A DNA stretch of 64,000 bases from Candidatus Tokpelaia hoelldoblerii (GTDB lineage Bacteria; Pseudomonadota; Alphaproteobacteria; Rhizobiales; Rhizobiaceae), in contig CP017315.1 in the NCBI GenBank assembly GCA_002005325.1, positions 1,054,001-1,118,000 of the forward strand. The letters are read 5' to 3'. Under the pieces are notes generated by a model. It was not told the DNA's origin. It saw only the letters and a list, made by a program, of their open reading frames with translations, and made no database searches. A program made the translations under genes and the position numbers. Of the stretch, positions 55,109 to 64,000 are shown one piece after another. The number at the start of each line of letters is the position of its first letter. The first letter of the stretch is position 1.

Positions 55109-55855
55109 TTAAAACAAAAATGCCCCCTGCGTATCCATATGCGCGCTGCAATCCTTATCATCCACGTCCTGATACATCTTACTCAAGACGTCAGCCACCA
55201 GCTGCCGGGTGACACGGCTTTTTTTCTCCAGCGCTAGCCTGTCAACAGCCTGCACCAGTTGAACCGCCGCCTCAAGCGACCGGTCAATACGATTGACACT
55301 GTAATCAAAAACCTGCGGTTCGACATACAACTGCCGGTCGGCAAAAAGCTTCGCCAGCACCATTCGCAACAGGATCTCATCGGGCGGTGCAAGTTCAACC
55401 ACCGGAACAGCTTTCAACCGTGAGGCAAGATCGGGCAGCGCAACGTCCCAATCCACCGGACGGCGCTGTGATGTCATCAACAATGCGCATGAGGGAAACT
55501 CGACTTTCCCCTGCCGCACCGTATTGATAAGGTGAAACAGCTCTGTTTCATCAAACATCCCTGCCGCCATATCTTCAAGAAAAACCGGTTTGCCCTGCGC
55601 TGCCGCCTCAATCGCCGCGCCAAGCCGCCCCGGCTCAAACTGCCGGGCAAAACTCTGCGCCGCCCATATGGCAGCCAGATGGCTTTTGCCCGATCCTTTG
55701 GCACCGACAAGCGCAACAACAGGCGAAGGCCATTGCGGCCAAGCCTCCAGCAATTCAAAAGGCGCCCGGTTTGCCGCCGTGACAACAAAATCATCAATGC
55801 TGAAACCGCCTGCCGGCTCAAGCGCCAACGGCAGCTGCCGCGGGGTAATCCTCAT
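55109..55855 (-). CDS. hdaA: HdaA, DnaA-related replication regulator
   Basis: This 248-residue protein is a DnaA-type AAA+ protein without the DNA-binding domain. The N-terminal QLPLALEP motif matches the beta-clamp binding site of Hda proteins. Walker A is VALVGAKGSGKSHLAAI, the Walker B region is KPVFLEDMAAGM, and the sensor region LTSQRRPVDW appears as LMTSQRRPVDW. Hda proteins with the sliding clamp stimulate hydrolysis of DnaA-ATP and prevent re-initiation. It overlaps the preceding PerM-type gene by four bases, a conserved order in alphaproteobacteria. Confidence 0.9.
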   Translation of the reverse strand: MRITPRQLPLALEPAGGFSIDDFVVTAANRAPFELLEAWPQWPSPVVALVGAKGSGKSHLAAIWAAQSFARQFEPGRLGAAIEAAAQGKPVFLEDMAAGMFDETELFHLINTVRQGKVEFPSCALLMTSQRRPVDWDVALPDLASRLKAVPVVELAPPDEILLRMVLAKLFADRQLYVEPQVFDYSVNRIDRSLEAAVQLVQAVDRLALEKKSRVTRQLVADVLSKMYQDVDDKDCSAHMDTQGAFLF

Positions 55856-57054
55856 TTGGCTTTCCCCTGTCTGTCAGAATGCACCCCATACATGGGCGAG
55901 GCAAGATAGGTATGCAGGGCAAAGCGCACCAGAACGCCAACCGCCGCCGCGGCCGGCACAGCAATCAGCATACCGGTAAAGCCGAACAGCGAGCCGAAAG
56001 CAAACAGCGCAAACATCAGCCAGACCGGATGCAGCCCCACGGAATGGCCGACAAGCTTGGGCTGCAACACATAGCCTTCTGTAAACTGGCCAATGGCAAA
56101 AATCACCACAATCGCCACAATCAGCGACCAGCTATCCGGCCAGAACTGCATCCATGCCAGGCTTAATGTCAGCACAAAACCGATTGCCGTACCGATATAG
56201 GGAATAAAGGTCAGAAAACCGATCACCAGCCCCAGCAGAAGACCGAAATTAAGGCCGACACTGCTGAGCATGACCGCATAATAAACGCCGAGAATCAGGC
56301 ATACCGTGCCCTGCCCGCGGATAAAACCGGCAATCGCGCGGTCCATCTGATGAAATATACTGCGCACGGTTGCAAGATGCGCCCGCGGTATCCATGAATC
56401 AACCGAAACCACCATCCGGTCCCAATCCAGCAGCATATAAAATGTCACCACCGGCGCCACAATAAACAACGTCACCATATTCATCAGCGCCTTGCCGGAA
56501 TTCCACAGGCCCGGCAAAAGCGAATCCATGACCGTTTTCATCTGGGCCGGCAAAGAATCAAGACTGTTCTGCCACGAGGCAAGATCAGCAAGATCAATGC
56601 CGATATAGTCGTGCAACCACTGCCAGTCCTTGGCGGCAATCCACACCCGCAGGCGGCTGAAATAGCCCGGCACATTCTTGATAAAGCCAAGCAGCTGCTC
56701 GCTCAAAACGGGCACCAGCAGCACCAGAGCCAATGCAAGCAGCACAAGTGCTGCCAGCATAATCATCACTGTTGCCCAAAGGCGGGAAAACCCGACTCTG
56801 TCCAGAAATTCAACGACGGGATTGAGAAAATAGGCAAGCGTCAGACCGGCAACAAAGGGAAACAGAATATCGCTGAACAGAACAAGAAACAAGATGAACA
56901 AAGCCAGCGCCACCAGCCAGAATACCGCCTGCCGGCGCATATTGCTGTTGACAGGAAGAGCAGCAAAGGCGACAGGCTGACGGCGCACAGCACGCTTTAG
57001 GGCCGGTTTGCTTTTTGCAACCCTCGGCAAATCCTGTTGTTTCTTCCTGGCCAT
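55852..57054 (-). CDS. AI-2E family (PerM-type) membrane protein
   Basis: This 400-residue protein has a basic N-terminus and about seven to eight membrane helices. Family marks are FPFVAGLTLAYFLNPVVEFLD near the start and, late in the protein, IGFLTFIPYIGTAIGFVLTL and VGHSVGLHPVWLMFALFAFG. Members are called permeases or AI-2 exporters, but most roles are unproven. It is transcribed with hdaA and divergent from purM. No regulator site is seen in the shared gap. Confidence 0.86.
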   Translation of the reverse strand: MARKKQQDLPRVAKSKPALKRAVRRQPVAFAALPVNSNMRRQAVFWLVALALFILFLVLFSDILFPFVAGLTLAYFLNPVVEFLDRVGFSRLWATVMIMLAALVLLALALVLLVPVLSEQLLGFIKNVPGYFSRLRVWIAAKDWQWLHDYIGIDLADLASWQNSLDSLPAQMKTVMDSLLPGLWNSGKALMNMVTLFIVAPVVTFYMLLDWDRMVVSVDSWIPRAHLATVRSIFHQMDRAIAGFIRGQGTVCLILGVYYAVMLSSVGLNFGLLLGLVIGFLTFIPYIGTAIGFVLTLSLAWMQFWPDSWSLIVAIVVIFAIGQFTEGYVLQPKLVGHSVGLHPVWLMFALFAFGSLFGFTGMLIAVPAAAAVGVLVRFALHTYLASPMYGVHSDRQGKAK

Positions 57055-57225
57055 AGCGTCTGTTCCGATTTTGCCCTTTGCCCCTCTTTAGCAGATATGC
57101 CACTCCACCAACAGGGGTCAAGGCCGGAAATTGATGATTTTTGTATAGAGCAGGCGAATTGTCCTTGCAGGAAAATTCAGGACGTGGCAATGCAGATAAT
57201 AATGCACCCATTCTCAAACCCAAAG

Positions 57226-58314
57226 ATGTCTGCCATGATTCACACGTCCCCCTCACAGCCGGAAAACGGCCTGACCTATGCCCAGTCAGGTGTGGATATT
57301 GATGCAGGCAATACGCTGGTGGATAAAATCAGGGCAACCGTGCGCAGCACGGCAAGACCGGGGGCGGACGCTGAAATCGGCGGCTTTGGCGGCCTGTTTG
57401 ATTTAAAAGCCGCAGGATTTAAAGACCCTGTTCTGGTCGCCGCCAATGACGGGGTAGGAACTAAGCTGAAAATCGCTATAGAATCAGGCATTCATGACAC
57501 CGTCGGCGTTGACCTTGTCGCCATGTGTGTCAATGATCTGATTGTTCAGGGCGCCGAGCCATTGTTCTTCCTTGATTATTTTGCCACCGGCAAGCTCGAG
57601 CCCGAACAGGGCGCAGCTATTGTTGCCGGTATCGCTGAAGGCTGCCGCCAGGCCGGGGCGGCGCTGATCGGCGGTGAAACAGCGGAAATGCCGGGGATGT
57701 ATGCGCGCGGTGATTATGACCTCGCCGGTTTTGCTGTTGGCGCCGCCGAGCGTGCCAGCCTGCTGCCAACCCGTGACCTTGCGTCAGGTGATGTGATTTT
57801 CGGCCTTGCTTCTTCCGGTGTGCATTCCAACGGATTTTCGCTGGTGCGCCGCGTGGTTGAAAAATCCGGCCTTGCACTTTCAGGCCCCGCCCCTTTTGAC
57901 AGCACGCAAACACTAGCGCAGGCACTGTTGACGCCGACCCGCATTTATGTGCGCTCCGTCCTTGAAGTCTTGCGAGAAACCGGCGGCATCAAGGCGCTGG
58001 TCCATATTACCGGCGGTGGTTTTCCCGATAACATTCCGCGTGTTCTGCCTGAAAATCTGGCGGCGAAAATCAACCTTGCAGCGATTCGCGTGCCGCCGGT
58101 CTTTTCATGGCTGGCGCAAGCCGGACAGATTGCCGAACAGGAAATGTTGCGCACCTTCAATTGCGGCATCGGCATGATTGTGGTGGCAGCCCCTGAACAG
58201 GCAGACAGCATTGCGCAGAACTTTGCCCGCGCGGGTGAAACAATCGTACAGCTCGGCATGGTTGCCAAACGGGATGAGGACGCCGTCCTTTATAAAGGCA
58301 CACTTGGCTTATGA
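57226..58314 (+). CDS. purM: phosphoribosylformylglycinamidine cyclo-ligase
   Basis: This 362-residue enzyme (AIR synthetase) closes the imidazole ring in purine synthesis with ATP. It has GLTYAQSGVDIDAGN, IGGFGGLFDLK, LVAANDGVGTKLKIAIESG, VAMCVNDLIVQGAEPLFFLD, IGGETAEMPGMYARGDYDLA and HITGGGFPDNIPRVLP. The start at 57226 (or 57235) fits the family; the frame is open back to 57037 but that stretch resembles no PurM. I see no strong ribosome site. It overlaps purN by four bases. Confidence 0.95.
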   Translation: MSAMIHTSPSQPENGLTYAQSGVDIDAGNTLVDKIRATVRSTARPGADAEIGGFGGLFDLKAAGFKDPVLVAANDGVGTKLKIAIESGIHDTVGVDLVAMCVNDLIVQGAEPLFFLDYFATGKLEPEQGAAIVAGIAEGCRQAGAALIGGETAEMPGMYARGDYDLAGFAVGAAERASLLPTRDLASGDVIFGLASSGVHSNGFSLVRRVVEKSGLALSGPAPFDSTQTLAQALLTPTRIYVRSVLEVLRETGGIKALVHITGGGFPDNIPRVLPENLAAKINLAAIRVPPVFSWLAQAGQIAEQEMLRTFNCGIGMIVVAAPEQADSIAQNFARAGETIVQLGMVAKRDEDAVLYKGTLGL

Positions 58315-58925
58315 CACGCAGGCAGGTTGTCATTTTTATCTCCGGCAGCGGTTCCAATATGGAAGCATTGATAAAAGCCACGCAAATGCCGGATTATCCT
58401 GCAACAATCGCCGCCGTTATCAGCGACCAAAGCACTGCCGCCGGCCTGGATAAAGCCAGGGCGTATCATGTCCCCACCCATATTTTTGAACGCAAGGCCT
58501 TTGCTTCCAGACAAGCCCATGAAGACGCTATCCTACAGTGCCTTGCCTGCTATCATCCTGATATTCTTTGCCTTGCCGGTTATATGCGGCTTGTCTCCGG
58601 CCGGTTTATCGCCCCTTATCAGGGACGCATTCTGAATATCCATCCTTCCCTTCTGCCGCTGTTTCCCGGGCTTGACACCCATCAGCGCGCCCTTGATGCA
58701 GGTATGAAAGTTGCCGGTTGCACGGTCCATCTGGTTACAGAAGGCATGGATGAGGGCCCGGTTCTTGCCCAGGCCAGCGTGCCCGTGCAACCGGATGACA
58801 CAGCGCAAACACTGGCGCAGCGGATTCTGACAACAGAACACCATCTTTATCCTGTGGCTTTGCGCGCCTTTATTGAGAAAAAGCTTCCGCAACAGCAACA
58901 GACAGGCAATCTCCCTGTTTTTTAA
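58311..58925 (+). CDS. purN: phosphoribosylglycinamide formyltransferase
   Basis: This 204-residue enzyme transfers a formyl group from 10-formyltetrahydrofolate to GAR in purine synthesis. Visible marks are VVIFISGSGSNMEALIKAT, DILCLAGYMRLVSGRFI, LNIHPSLLPLFPGLDTHQRA with the catalytic Asn/His, and the GCTVHLVTEGMDEGPVLAQ motif with the Asp. It is coupled to purM by an ATGA overlap, the usual pair. Confidence 0.95.
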   Translation: MTRRQVVIFISGSGSNMEALIKATQMPDYPATIAAVISDQSTAAGLDKARAYHVPTHIFERKAFASRQAHEDAILQCLACYHPDILCLAGYMRLVSGRFIAPYQGRILNIHPSLLPLFPGLDTHQRALDAGMKVAGCTVHLVTEGMDEGPVLAQASVPVQPDDTAQTLAQRILTTEHHLYPVALRAFIEKKLPQQQQTGNLPVF

Positions 58926-59044
58926 CCGGCTGGCAGGACAACCTGGCTTTGGTAAAAAATCTTTTTGTTTTCTGATCTTATCGCCGGATTCTTATCCTTA
59001 AAATATAAAAATATTCACATATTTCGCATTGAAATCCTGACACC

Positions 59045-59058
59045 TTGATCCAAATCAA
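59045..59058 (+). promoter_or_regulatory. FNR/FixK-type box of the nar operon
   Basis: TTGATCCAAATCAA matches the FNR/ANR/FixK consensus TTGAT-N4-ATCAA exactly, and the dyad extends to CCTTGAT...ATCAAGG. Its centre (59051.5) lies 41.5 bases before the start predicted from the -10 at 59081-59086. This is the class II activator position. Confidence 0.88.
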
Positions 59059-59080
59059 GGCAAAGGCGTTACTGGCATTT

Positions 59081-59086
59081 TACAAT
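59081..59086 (+). promoter_or_regulatory. -10 element of the nar promoter
   Basis: TACAAT differs from TATAAT at one base. It predicts a transcript start near 59093 and a leader of about 37 bases to the narK1 ATG. No good -35 exists, as expected where FNR replaces it. It overlaps an ATG at 59085, which for that reason is not the narK1 start. Confidence 0.7.
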
Positions 59087-59129
59087 GAATTCCAGACGGC
59101 CTGTTGTGCTGTCCCAAGGAGTTTTTAAT

Positions 59130-60446
59130 ATGCGGCGAAAAAGCAAACCTTTAACAAAAGCACACACTGCCAAAGCGCAAGGCGCAGCTTTATGGGCAAG
59201 CTCCTTTGCTTTTACCATCTGTTTTGCCGTCTGGACAATCTTCGCTATTATCGGCATTAAAATTCAGCAGGAGCTTGGCCTCACAGAAAGCCAGCTCGGC
59301 CTGCTTATCGGCACGCCGGTTCTGACCGGATCGCTCATCCGCGTGCCTTTAGGCGTGTGGAGCGAGCAATACGGCGGACGCATTGTCACCGTTCTGGTCA
59401 TGCTTGCCGCCGCAGCCGCCACATGGCTGCTTACCTATGCAGCAACCTATGAACATATGCTGTTTGCCGCCCTTGGCATCGGTATTGCCGGCGGTTCGTT
59501 TTCAAGCGGTGTCGCCTATGTCGCCCGCTGGTTCCCGCCAAGCAAGGCCGGTCTGGCGCTGGGCATTTTCGGCGCAGGCAATGTCGGCGCGGCCGTTACC
59601 AAACTGCTAGCGCCGCAAGTCATGCAAATCGGCGGCAGCTGGCATAGTGTGGCTTATGTCTGGGCGATTGCGCTGGTTGTCACCGCGTTGGTTTTCTGGT
59701 TTACCACCACAGATGACCCGGCGCTGGTCAGACAGCGCAAATCCGGTAAAAAGCCCAAAAGCACGTGGCTGGAACTTGCGCCTTTAAGCAAATTGCAGGT
59801 CTGGCGGTTTTCGCTTTATTACTTCTTTGTTTTTGGCGGTTTTATCGCCCTTGCCGCGTGGCTGCCCAAATACCTGACCGCGGTCTATGCGTTCAGCCTG
59901 CCGATGGCCGGTGTCATCGCCGCCTGCTTTTCCATTCCTGCCAGTATCTTCCGCATTTACGGCGGCTATCTTTCCGACAGGCACGGCGCCCGCAAAATCA
60001 TGTACTGGACTTTAAGTCTTTCTGTTATCACCCTGTTTATCCTGTGCTATCCGCCAACGCGATATGGCATTGAAACAGCGAAGGGAACACTCGTCTTCCA
60101 CATGGCGACAGGAGCGGCGCTGTTTACAGTCATTGTCTTTATCCTTGGCTTTGCCATGGCGCTGGGCAAGGCGGCTGTCTACAAGCATATCCCCGTTTAT
60201 TATCCGCACAATGTCGGTGCCGTCGGCGGCCTTGTCGGCATGATCGGCGGGCTGGGCGGTTTCATTCTGCCCATTGTCTTCGGCAGGTTGCTGGATATGA
60301 CCGGCATCTACACAACCTGTTTCATGGTTCTCTTCCTCATCGCCGGTGTTTCCCTGCTGTGGATGCACTTTTCCATCCGCGCCATGGAACAGAACAAACT
60401 CAGATCCTTGAAACAAACCCTTCCTGAATTTCCGGAGTTGAAATAA
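59130..60446 (+). CDS. narK1: NarK1-type nitrate:proton symporter
   Basis: This 438-residue, 12-helix protein belongs to the nitrate/nitrite porter family of the major facilitators, type 1. Family marks are AVWTIFAIIGIKIQQELGL, LIRVPLGVWSEQYGGR with the conserved Arg of helix 2, the glycine-rich GIGIAGGSFSSGVAYVARWF and, in the second half, GYLSDRHGARK, then KHIPVYYPHNVGAVGGLVGM. Type 1 proteins bring nitrate in with protons to start nitrate respiration. The ATG at 59130 follows AAGGAG. It is the first gene of the FNR-controlled nar operon and ends one base into narK2. Confidence 0.9.
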   Translation: MRRKSKPLTKAHTAKAQGAALWASSFAFTICFAVWTIFAIIGIKIQQELGLTESQLGLLIGTPVLTGSLIRVPLGVWSEQYGGRIVTVLVMLAAAAATWLLTYAATYEHMLFAALGIGIAGGSFSSGVAYVARWFPPSKAGLALGIFGAGNVGAAVTKLLAPQVMQIGGSWHSVAYVWAIALVVTALVFWFTTTDDPALVRQRKSGKKPKSTWLELAPLSKLQVWRFSLYYFFVFGGFIALAAWLPKYLTAVYAFSLPMAGVIAACFSIPASIFRIYGGYLSDRHGARKIMYWTLSLSVITLFILCYPPTRYGIETAKGTLVFHMATGAALFTVIVFILGFAMALGKAAVYKHIPVYYPHNVGAVGGLVGMIGGLGGFILPIVFGRLLDMTGIYTTCFMVLFLIAGVSLLWMHFSIRAMEQNKLRSLKQTLPEFPELK

Positions 60447-61882
60447 TGGCGCGTACAAAAAAATATAACCGATATGTTTTAACCGACTGGCGCCCCGAGA
60501 ATGAAAAATTCTGGCAGCAGAAAGGACGTAAAATCGCCACCCGCAACCTCCGGGTTTCCATTTTCGCCCTGCTGCTTGCCTTTGCCGTCTGGCAGGTGTG
60601 GTCGGTGGTTGTCACCAGGCTGCAACAGGCGGGCTTTCCCTACAGCCAGTCGCAACTCTTCTGGCTGGCAGCGCTCCCCGGCATTTCCGGCGCGACATTG
60701 CGCATTTTCTATTCTTTCATGGTGCCGATTTTCGGCGGGCGGCGCTGGACAGCATGGACAACATGGTCCCTGCTCATCCCCGCTATCGGCATTGGCATTG
60801 CGGTGCAGAACACGCAGACACCTTATTGGGTTATGGCTCTGCTCGCCCTGCTCTGCGGTTTTGGCGGCGGCAATTTCTCCTCTTCCATGGCCAATATCTC
60901 GTTCTTCTATCCCAGACACGAAAAAGGCAAGGCCAACGGCCTTAATGCCGGCCTTGGCAACCTCGGCGTTTCGGTGGTGCAGTTTATCGTGCCGATTGTC
61001 ATCGCCACCAACACATTCGGCTGGCTGGGCGGCGCGCCGCTGGAAGCACGCGCAGCCAACGGGGCAGTATCACACCTGTGGCTGCAAAACGGCGCTTTTA
61101 TCTTTGTGCCCTTTATCATCATCTCCGCGCTGATGGCGCAGTTTTTGATGAATGACATTGCTGATGCCAAAGCGTCATTTTCCGAGCAGGCCGTCATCTT
61201 CAAACGCCGTGACACCTGGCTGATGTGCATTCTTTATATGGGTACGTTCGGTTCCTTCATCGGCTATGCCGCCGCTTTTCCGCTGCTTATCTCCACCACC
61301 TATCCCCATAACACGCTGTTTGGCTTTGCCTCGACCGGCCTGGTGTTTTTAGGTCCGCTTATCAGCGCCCTTGCCCGTTCTTTCACCGGCGGGCTTTCTG
61401 ACAGGGTGGGCGGCGGCCGCATCACCATTATCTCTTTCCTGCTGATGATGATTGCACTGCTGATTGTGCTGATCTGTCTGAAAGCAACAGGAAATCCGCT
61501 TTCCTTCTATGGCTTCTTCCTTGCTTTCATGGTGCTGTTTTTCGCCACCGGCCTTGGCAATGCCTCAACCTTCCAGATGATTCCGGCCATTATAGCCAAG
61601 GTGGTTGACCGCAACATGCCGCGCGCGGCGCTTGAGAAAAAGCGCCATGAGGCAGAAAAGGAAACAGCGGCCATCACCGGCTTCACCGCTGCAATCGCCG
61701 CTTATTTCTTCTTCTTTATTCCGGCAAGTTTCGCCATCTGCAAAGCCTATGGCTACGGGCCGGAACCGGCCTTGTGGATGTTCCTTGCCTTTTATGTTCT
61801 GTGCCTTCTCATCACATGGTTTTTTTATACCCGCAAGGACGCACTTCTTTACCATGAAGGACAAAACAGCAAGCGCCGCTGA
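60446..61882 (+). CDS. narK2: NarK2-type nitrate/nitrite antiporter
   Basis: This 478-residue protein is a second nitrate/nitrite porter. Family marks are SGATLRIFYSFMVPIFGGRRW (helix 2 Arg), the first nitrate signature GFGGGNFSSSMANISFFYPR, LNAGLGNLGVSVVQF, and in the second half GGLSDRVGGGRITI and GLGNASTFQMIPAI. Type 2 members exchange nitrate for nitrite. The start overlaps the narK1 stop (TAATG). In some bacteria the two are one fused NarK; here they are separate but coupled. Together they supply nitrate to, and clear nitrite from, the narG product. Confidence 0.9.
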   Translation: MARTKKYNRYVLTDWRPENEKFWQQKGRKIATRNLRVSIFALLLAFAVWQVWSVVVTRLQQAGFPYSQSQLFWLAALPGISGATLRIFYSFMVPIFGGRRWTAWTTWSLLIPAIGIGIAVQNTQTPYWVMALLALLCGFGGGNFSSSMANISFFYPRHEKGKANGLNAGLGNLGVSVVQFIVPIVIATNTFGWLGGAPLEARAANGAVSHLWLQNGAFIFVPFIIISALMAQFLMNDIADAKASFSEQAVIFKRRDTWLMCILYMGTFGSFIGYAAAFPLLISTTYPHNTLFGFASTGLVFLGPLISALARSFTGGLSDRVGGGRITIISFLLMMIALLIVLICLKATGNPLSFYGFFLAFMVLFFATGLGNASTFQMIPAIIAKVVDRNMPRAALEKKRHEAEKETAAITGFTAAIAAYFFFFIPASFAICKAYGYGPEPALWMFLAFYVLCLLITWFFYTRKDALLYHEGQNSKRR

Positions 61883-61927
61883 TCATATAGCCGGCAAGCG
61901 CATAAAAACTCTACGGAGAATATACAT

Positions 61928-64000
61928 ATGAGTCACCTTCTGGACCGCCTGAATTTTCTGAAAAGAAACAAGACCTTTTCCGCAGGCCATGGCATTACCA
62001 CCACCGAAAACCGCGATTGGGAGGATTCCTACCGCAAGCGCTGGCAATATGACAAGATTGTCCGCTCCACCCATGGTGTGAACTGCACCGGCTCATGCTC
62101 GTGGAAAATCTATGTCAAAGGCGGCATTGTCACCTGGGAGACCCAGCAGACAGACTATCCCCGCACCCGTCCTGACCTGCCCAATCACGAACCGCGCGGC
62201 TGCCCGCGCGGGGCAAGCTACAGCTGGTACATGTATTCGGCCAACCGGGTAAAATATCCGCTGGTGCGCGCCCGCCTGCTGAAACTGTGGCGCATGGAAC
62301 GCGCCGTCAAAACCCCGGTCGGCGCCTGGGCCGCTATCCAGCAGCACCCGCAAAAGCGTGAAGAATACCAGAAAGTGCGTGGCCTTGGCGGTTTTGTCCG
62401 CTCCACCTGGGAAGAGGTCAACGAGATTATCGCTGCCGCCAATGCCTATACCATCAAATATTATGGCCCGGACCGCATTGTCGGCTTTTCGCCTATCCCC
62501 GCCATGTCCATGGTTTCCTACGCCGCCGGCGCCCGTTATCTGTCGCTGCTTGGCGGCACCTGCATGTCATTCTATGACTGGTATTGCGACCTGCCGCCCG
62601 CTTCCCCCCAGACATGGGGCGAACAGACAGACGTGCCCGAATCTGCCGACTGGTACAATGCCGGCTTCCTGATTTTGTGGGGATCGAATGTGCCGCAGAC
62701 CCGCTCGCCCGACGCCCATTTTTATGCGGAAGCCCGTTATAAGGGCGCCAAATCGGTTGTCATCTGCCCTGACTATTCCGAAGCGTCAAAATTCGCCGAT
62801 CTGTGGCTGCACCCCAAACAGGGGACGGACGCTGCCCTGGCTATGGCGATGGGGCACGTGATTTTGCGGGAGTTCCACCTTGGCCGCAAGGTTGATTATT
62901 TTGATGACTATTGCCGGCGTTATTCGGATATGCCCATGCTGGTGCGCCTTACCCCCCATAAACGCCATTTTATCCCCGACCGGCTGTTGCGCGCTTCGGA
63001 TTTTGCCAAAAATCTCGGCGAGCGTAACAACCCGGAATGGAAAACCGTGGCAATCAATTCCAGAACTGACGCCTGCGTTGTCCCGCTTGGCTCGGCCGGT
63101 TTCCGCTGGGGCGAAAAAGGCAAATGGAACCTTGAAAGCAAGGATGGCAAGGGTAAAGACGTCGTGCTGGAACTGAGCCTTGCAAGAAAAGGCAAGCATG
63201 ACAGTTTTGCTTCCGTGGACTTTCCCTATTTCGGCAATGAAGCCAATGATTATGCCGCCGGCACCAATCAAAAGGATATTTTCACCCGTAAAGTTCCGGT
63301 GCGGACATTGAAACTGCCGGAAGGCGAGATACAGGTTGCCACGGTGTTTGACCTGCTTGTCGCCAATTACGGGCTGGAAAACGGTTATAAAGATAAAAGC
63401 TGCGCCCGCTCCTATGATTCCGATGTGCCCTACACCCCCGCCTGGGCAGAAAAAATCACCGGTGTGCCGCGCCAGCACATTATCACCGTAGCGCGTGAAT
63501 TTGCCCGCAATGCGGAAAAAACCAATGGCCGTTCGATGGTCATTCTCGGCGCTGGCCTGAACCACTGGTATCATATGGATATGAGCTATCGCGGCATCAT
63601 CAATATGCTGGTGATGTGCGGCTGTATCGGCCAGTCGGGGGGCGGCTGGAGCCATTATGTCGGCCAGGAAAAGCTGCGGCCGCAAACCGGCTGGACACCC
63701 CTCAGTTTCGCGCTCGACTGGGCGCGGCCGCCGCGCCATATGAACTCCACCTCTTTCTTCTATGCCCATACAGACCAGTGGCGCTATGAAACGGTTAAAG
63801 TCAATGAGCTGCTTTCCCCCACCGCCCCGGAAGGCGCATGGGACGGCAGCCTGATTGACTATAACATCCGCGCTGAACGCATGGGCTGGCTGCCTTCCGC
63901 GCCGCAGCTGGCAACCAACCCGCTGCATATCGCGCAAATGGCCGAGCAAGCCGGAATCCCTGCCGGTGACTATGTCGCCAAAGGGTTGAAAAACGGCACC
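61928..64000 (+). CDS. narG: respiratory nitrate reductase alpha subunit, cut by the window end
   Basis: The frame is open to the last base, giving 691 residues of the roughly 1240 expected. NarG holds the bis-MGD molybdenum cofactor and reduces nitrate on the inside of the membrane. The [4Fe-4S] ligands are in STHGVNCTGSCSWKIY (His-x3-Cys-x3-Cys) and EPRGCPRGASYSW. The molybdenum Asp lies in FYDWYCDLPPASPQTWGEQT. The protein starts MSHLLDRLNFLKR, with no cleaved export signal. A GGAG site stands eight bases before the ATG. narH, narJ and narI are expected beyond the window. Confidence 0.96.
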   Translation, partial: MSHLLDRLNFLKRNKTFSAGHGITTTENRDWEDSYRKRWQYDKIVRSTHGVNCTGSCSWKIYVKGGIVTWETQQTDYPRTRPDLPNHEPRGCPRGASYSWYMYSANRVKYPLVRARLLKLWRMERAVKTPVGAWAAIQQHPQKREEYQKVRGLGGFVRSTWEEVNEIIAAANAYTIKYYGPDRIVGFSPIPAMSMVSYAAGARYLSLLGGTCMSFYDWYCDLPPASPQTWGEQTDVPESADWYNAGFLILWGSNVPQTRSPDAHFYAEARYKGAKSVVICPDYSEASKFADLWLHPKQGTDAALAMAMGHVILREFHLGRKVDYFDDYCRRYSDMPMLVRLTPHKRHFIPDRLLRASDFAKNLGERNNPEWKTVAINSRTDACVVPLGSAGFRWGEKGKWNLESKDGKGKDVVLELSLARKGKHDSFASVDFPYFGNEANDYAAGTNQKDIFTRKVPVRTLKLPEGEIQVATVFDLLVANYGLENGYKDKSCARSYDSDVPYTPAWAEKITGVPRQHIITVAREFARNAEKTNGRSMVILGAGLNHWYHMDMSYRGIINMLVMCGCIGQSGGGWSHYVGQEKLRPQTGWTPLSFALDWARPPRHMNSTSFFYAHTDQWRYETVKVNELLSPTAPEGAWDGSLIDYNIRAERMGWLPSAPQLATNPLHIAQMAEQAGIPAGDYVAKGLKNGT

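Noticed and set aside
57037..57225. 63 extra N-terminal residues for purM
   Set aside because: They overlap the divergent gene's start and are unlike PurM; the family begins near 57226.
59085..59129. Upstream ATG as the narK1 start
   Set aside because: It overlaps the predicted -10 element and precedes the expected transcript start; the ATG at 59130 has an AAGGAG site.
62786..63949. 387-residue minus-strand frame opposite narG
   Set aside because: narG is open throughout and carries all expected motifs, so this is a shadow.

Overview
The window is a piece of an alphaproteobacterial chromosome, most likely from the Hyphomicrobiales (Rhizobiales), Brucellaceae/Bartonellaceae side. The signs are the purC-purS-purQ-lipoprotein-purL-bolA-grxD order, the ActS/ActR (RegB/RegA) redox pair, an FzlA-like GST protein, HdaA next to a PerM-type protein and divergent from purMN, DUF3126 beside cysE, an NDUFS4-type complex I protein, and a direct-repeat GAAC-N7-GAAC LexA box at uvrA. 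I cannot name a genus from sequence alone.

Layout. 1-5.1 kb: purine synthesis (purC partial, purS, purQ, a small lipoprotein, purL), then bolA and grxD. 5.2-10.5 kb: a Bcr/CflA exporter, then a minus-strand set with an amino acid permease, an MHS-type symporter and an M20 amidohydrolase. 10.6-14 kb: ttcA, rpsD, murI, trmJ. 14.1-19.3 kb: a possible 38-residue membrane peptide, sfsA, map, radC, DUF3126, cysE, an alpha/beta hydrolase and a DUF192 protein. 19.4-30.1 kb: uvrA with an SOS box, ssb, actR-actS, hrpB and gyrB, whose promoter carries a 19-bp palindrome centred on the -10. 30.1-31.2 kb: two orphan genes, the first clearly AT-rich. 31.3-39.3 kb: uppP, fzlA-like, queG, mepA, glk, a sugar porter, dapB, gpmA, tRNA-Leu(CAG).

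39.4-51.3 kb is the most distinctive accessory region. It holds a carbamate kinase, FdrA, a DUF1116 protein (YlbE/AllG) and a DUF2877 protein (YlbF/AllH), with two cytosine-deaminase-like amidohydrolases (one with a Tat signal), two permeases and a divergent LysR regulator. FdrA/YlbE/YlbF plus carbamate kinase is the parts list of the oxamate carbamoyltransferase arm of anaerobic allantoin degradation. No allantoinase, allantoate hydrolase or ureidoglycolate dehydrogenase is present. I infer a related route in which a different cyclic amide or N-carbamoyl compound is hydrolysed, phosphorolysed to carbamoyl phosphate and used to make ATP. Hairpins stand at several cistron junctions.

51.3-59 kb: tRNA-Lys(CTT), a TerC-CBS-CorC membrane protein, a fusion of an MfnB-like domain to dihydroneopterin aldolase, tRNA-Arg(TCT), the NDUFS4-family protein, tRNA-Pro(TGG), hdaA, a PerM-type protein, purM and purN. 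59-64 kb: a nitrate respiration operon (narK1, narK2, narG cut by the window end) behind a textbook class II FNR-type promoter. The nar operon, ActSR and the carbamoyl-phosphate route fit an organism that meets low oxygen.
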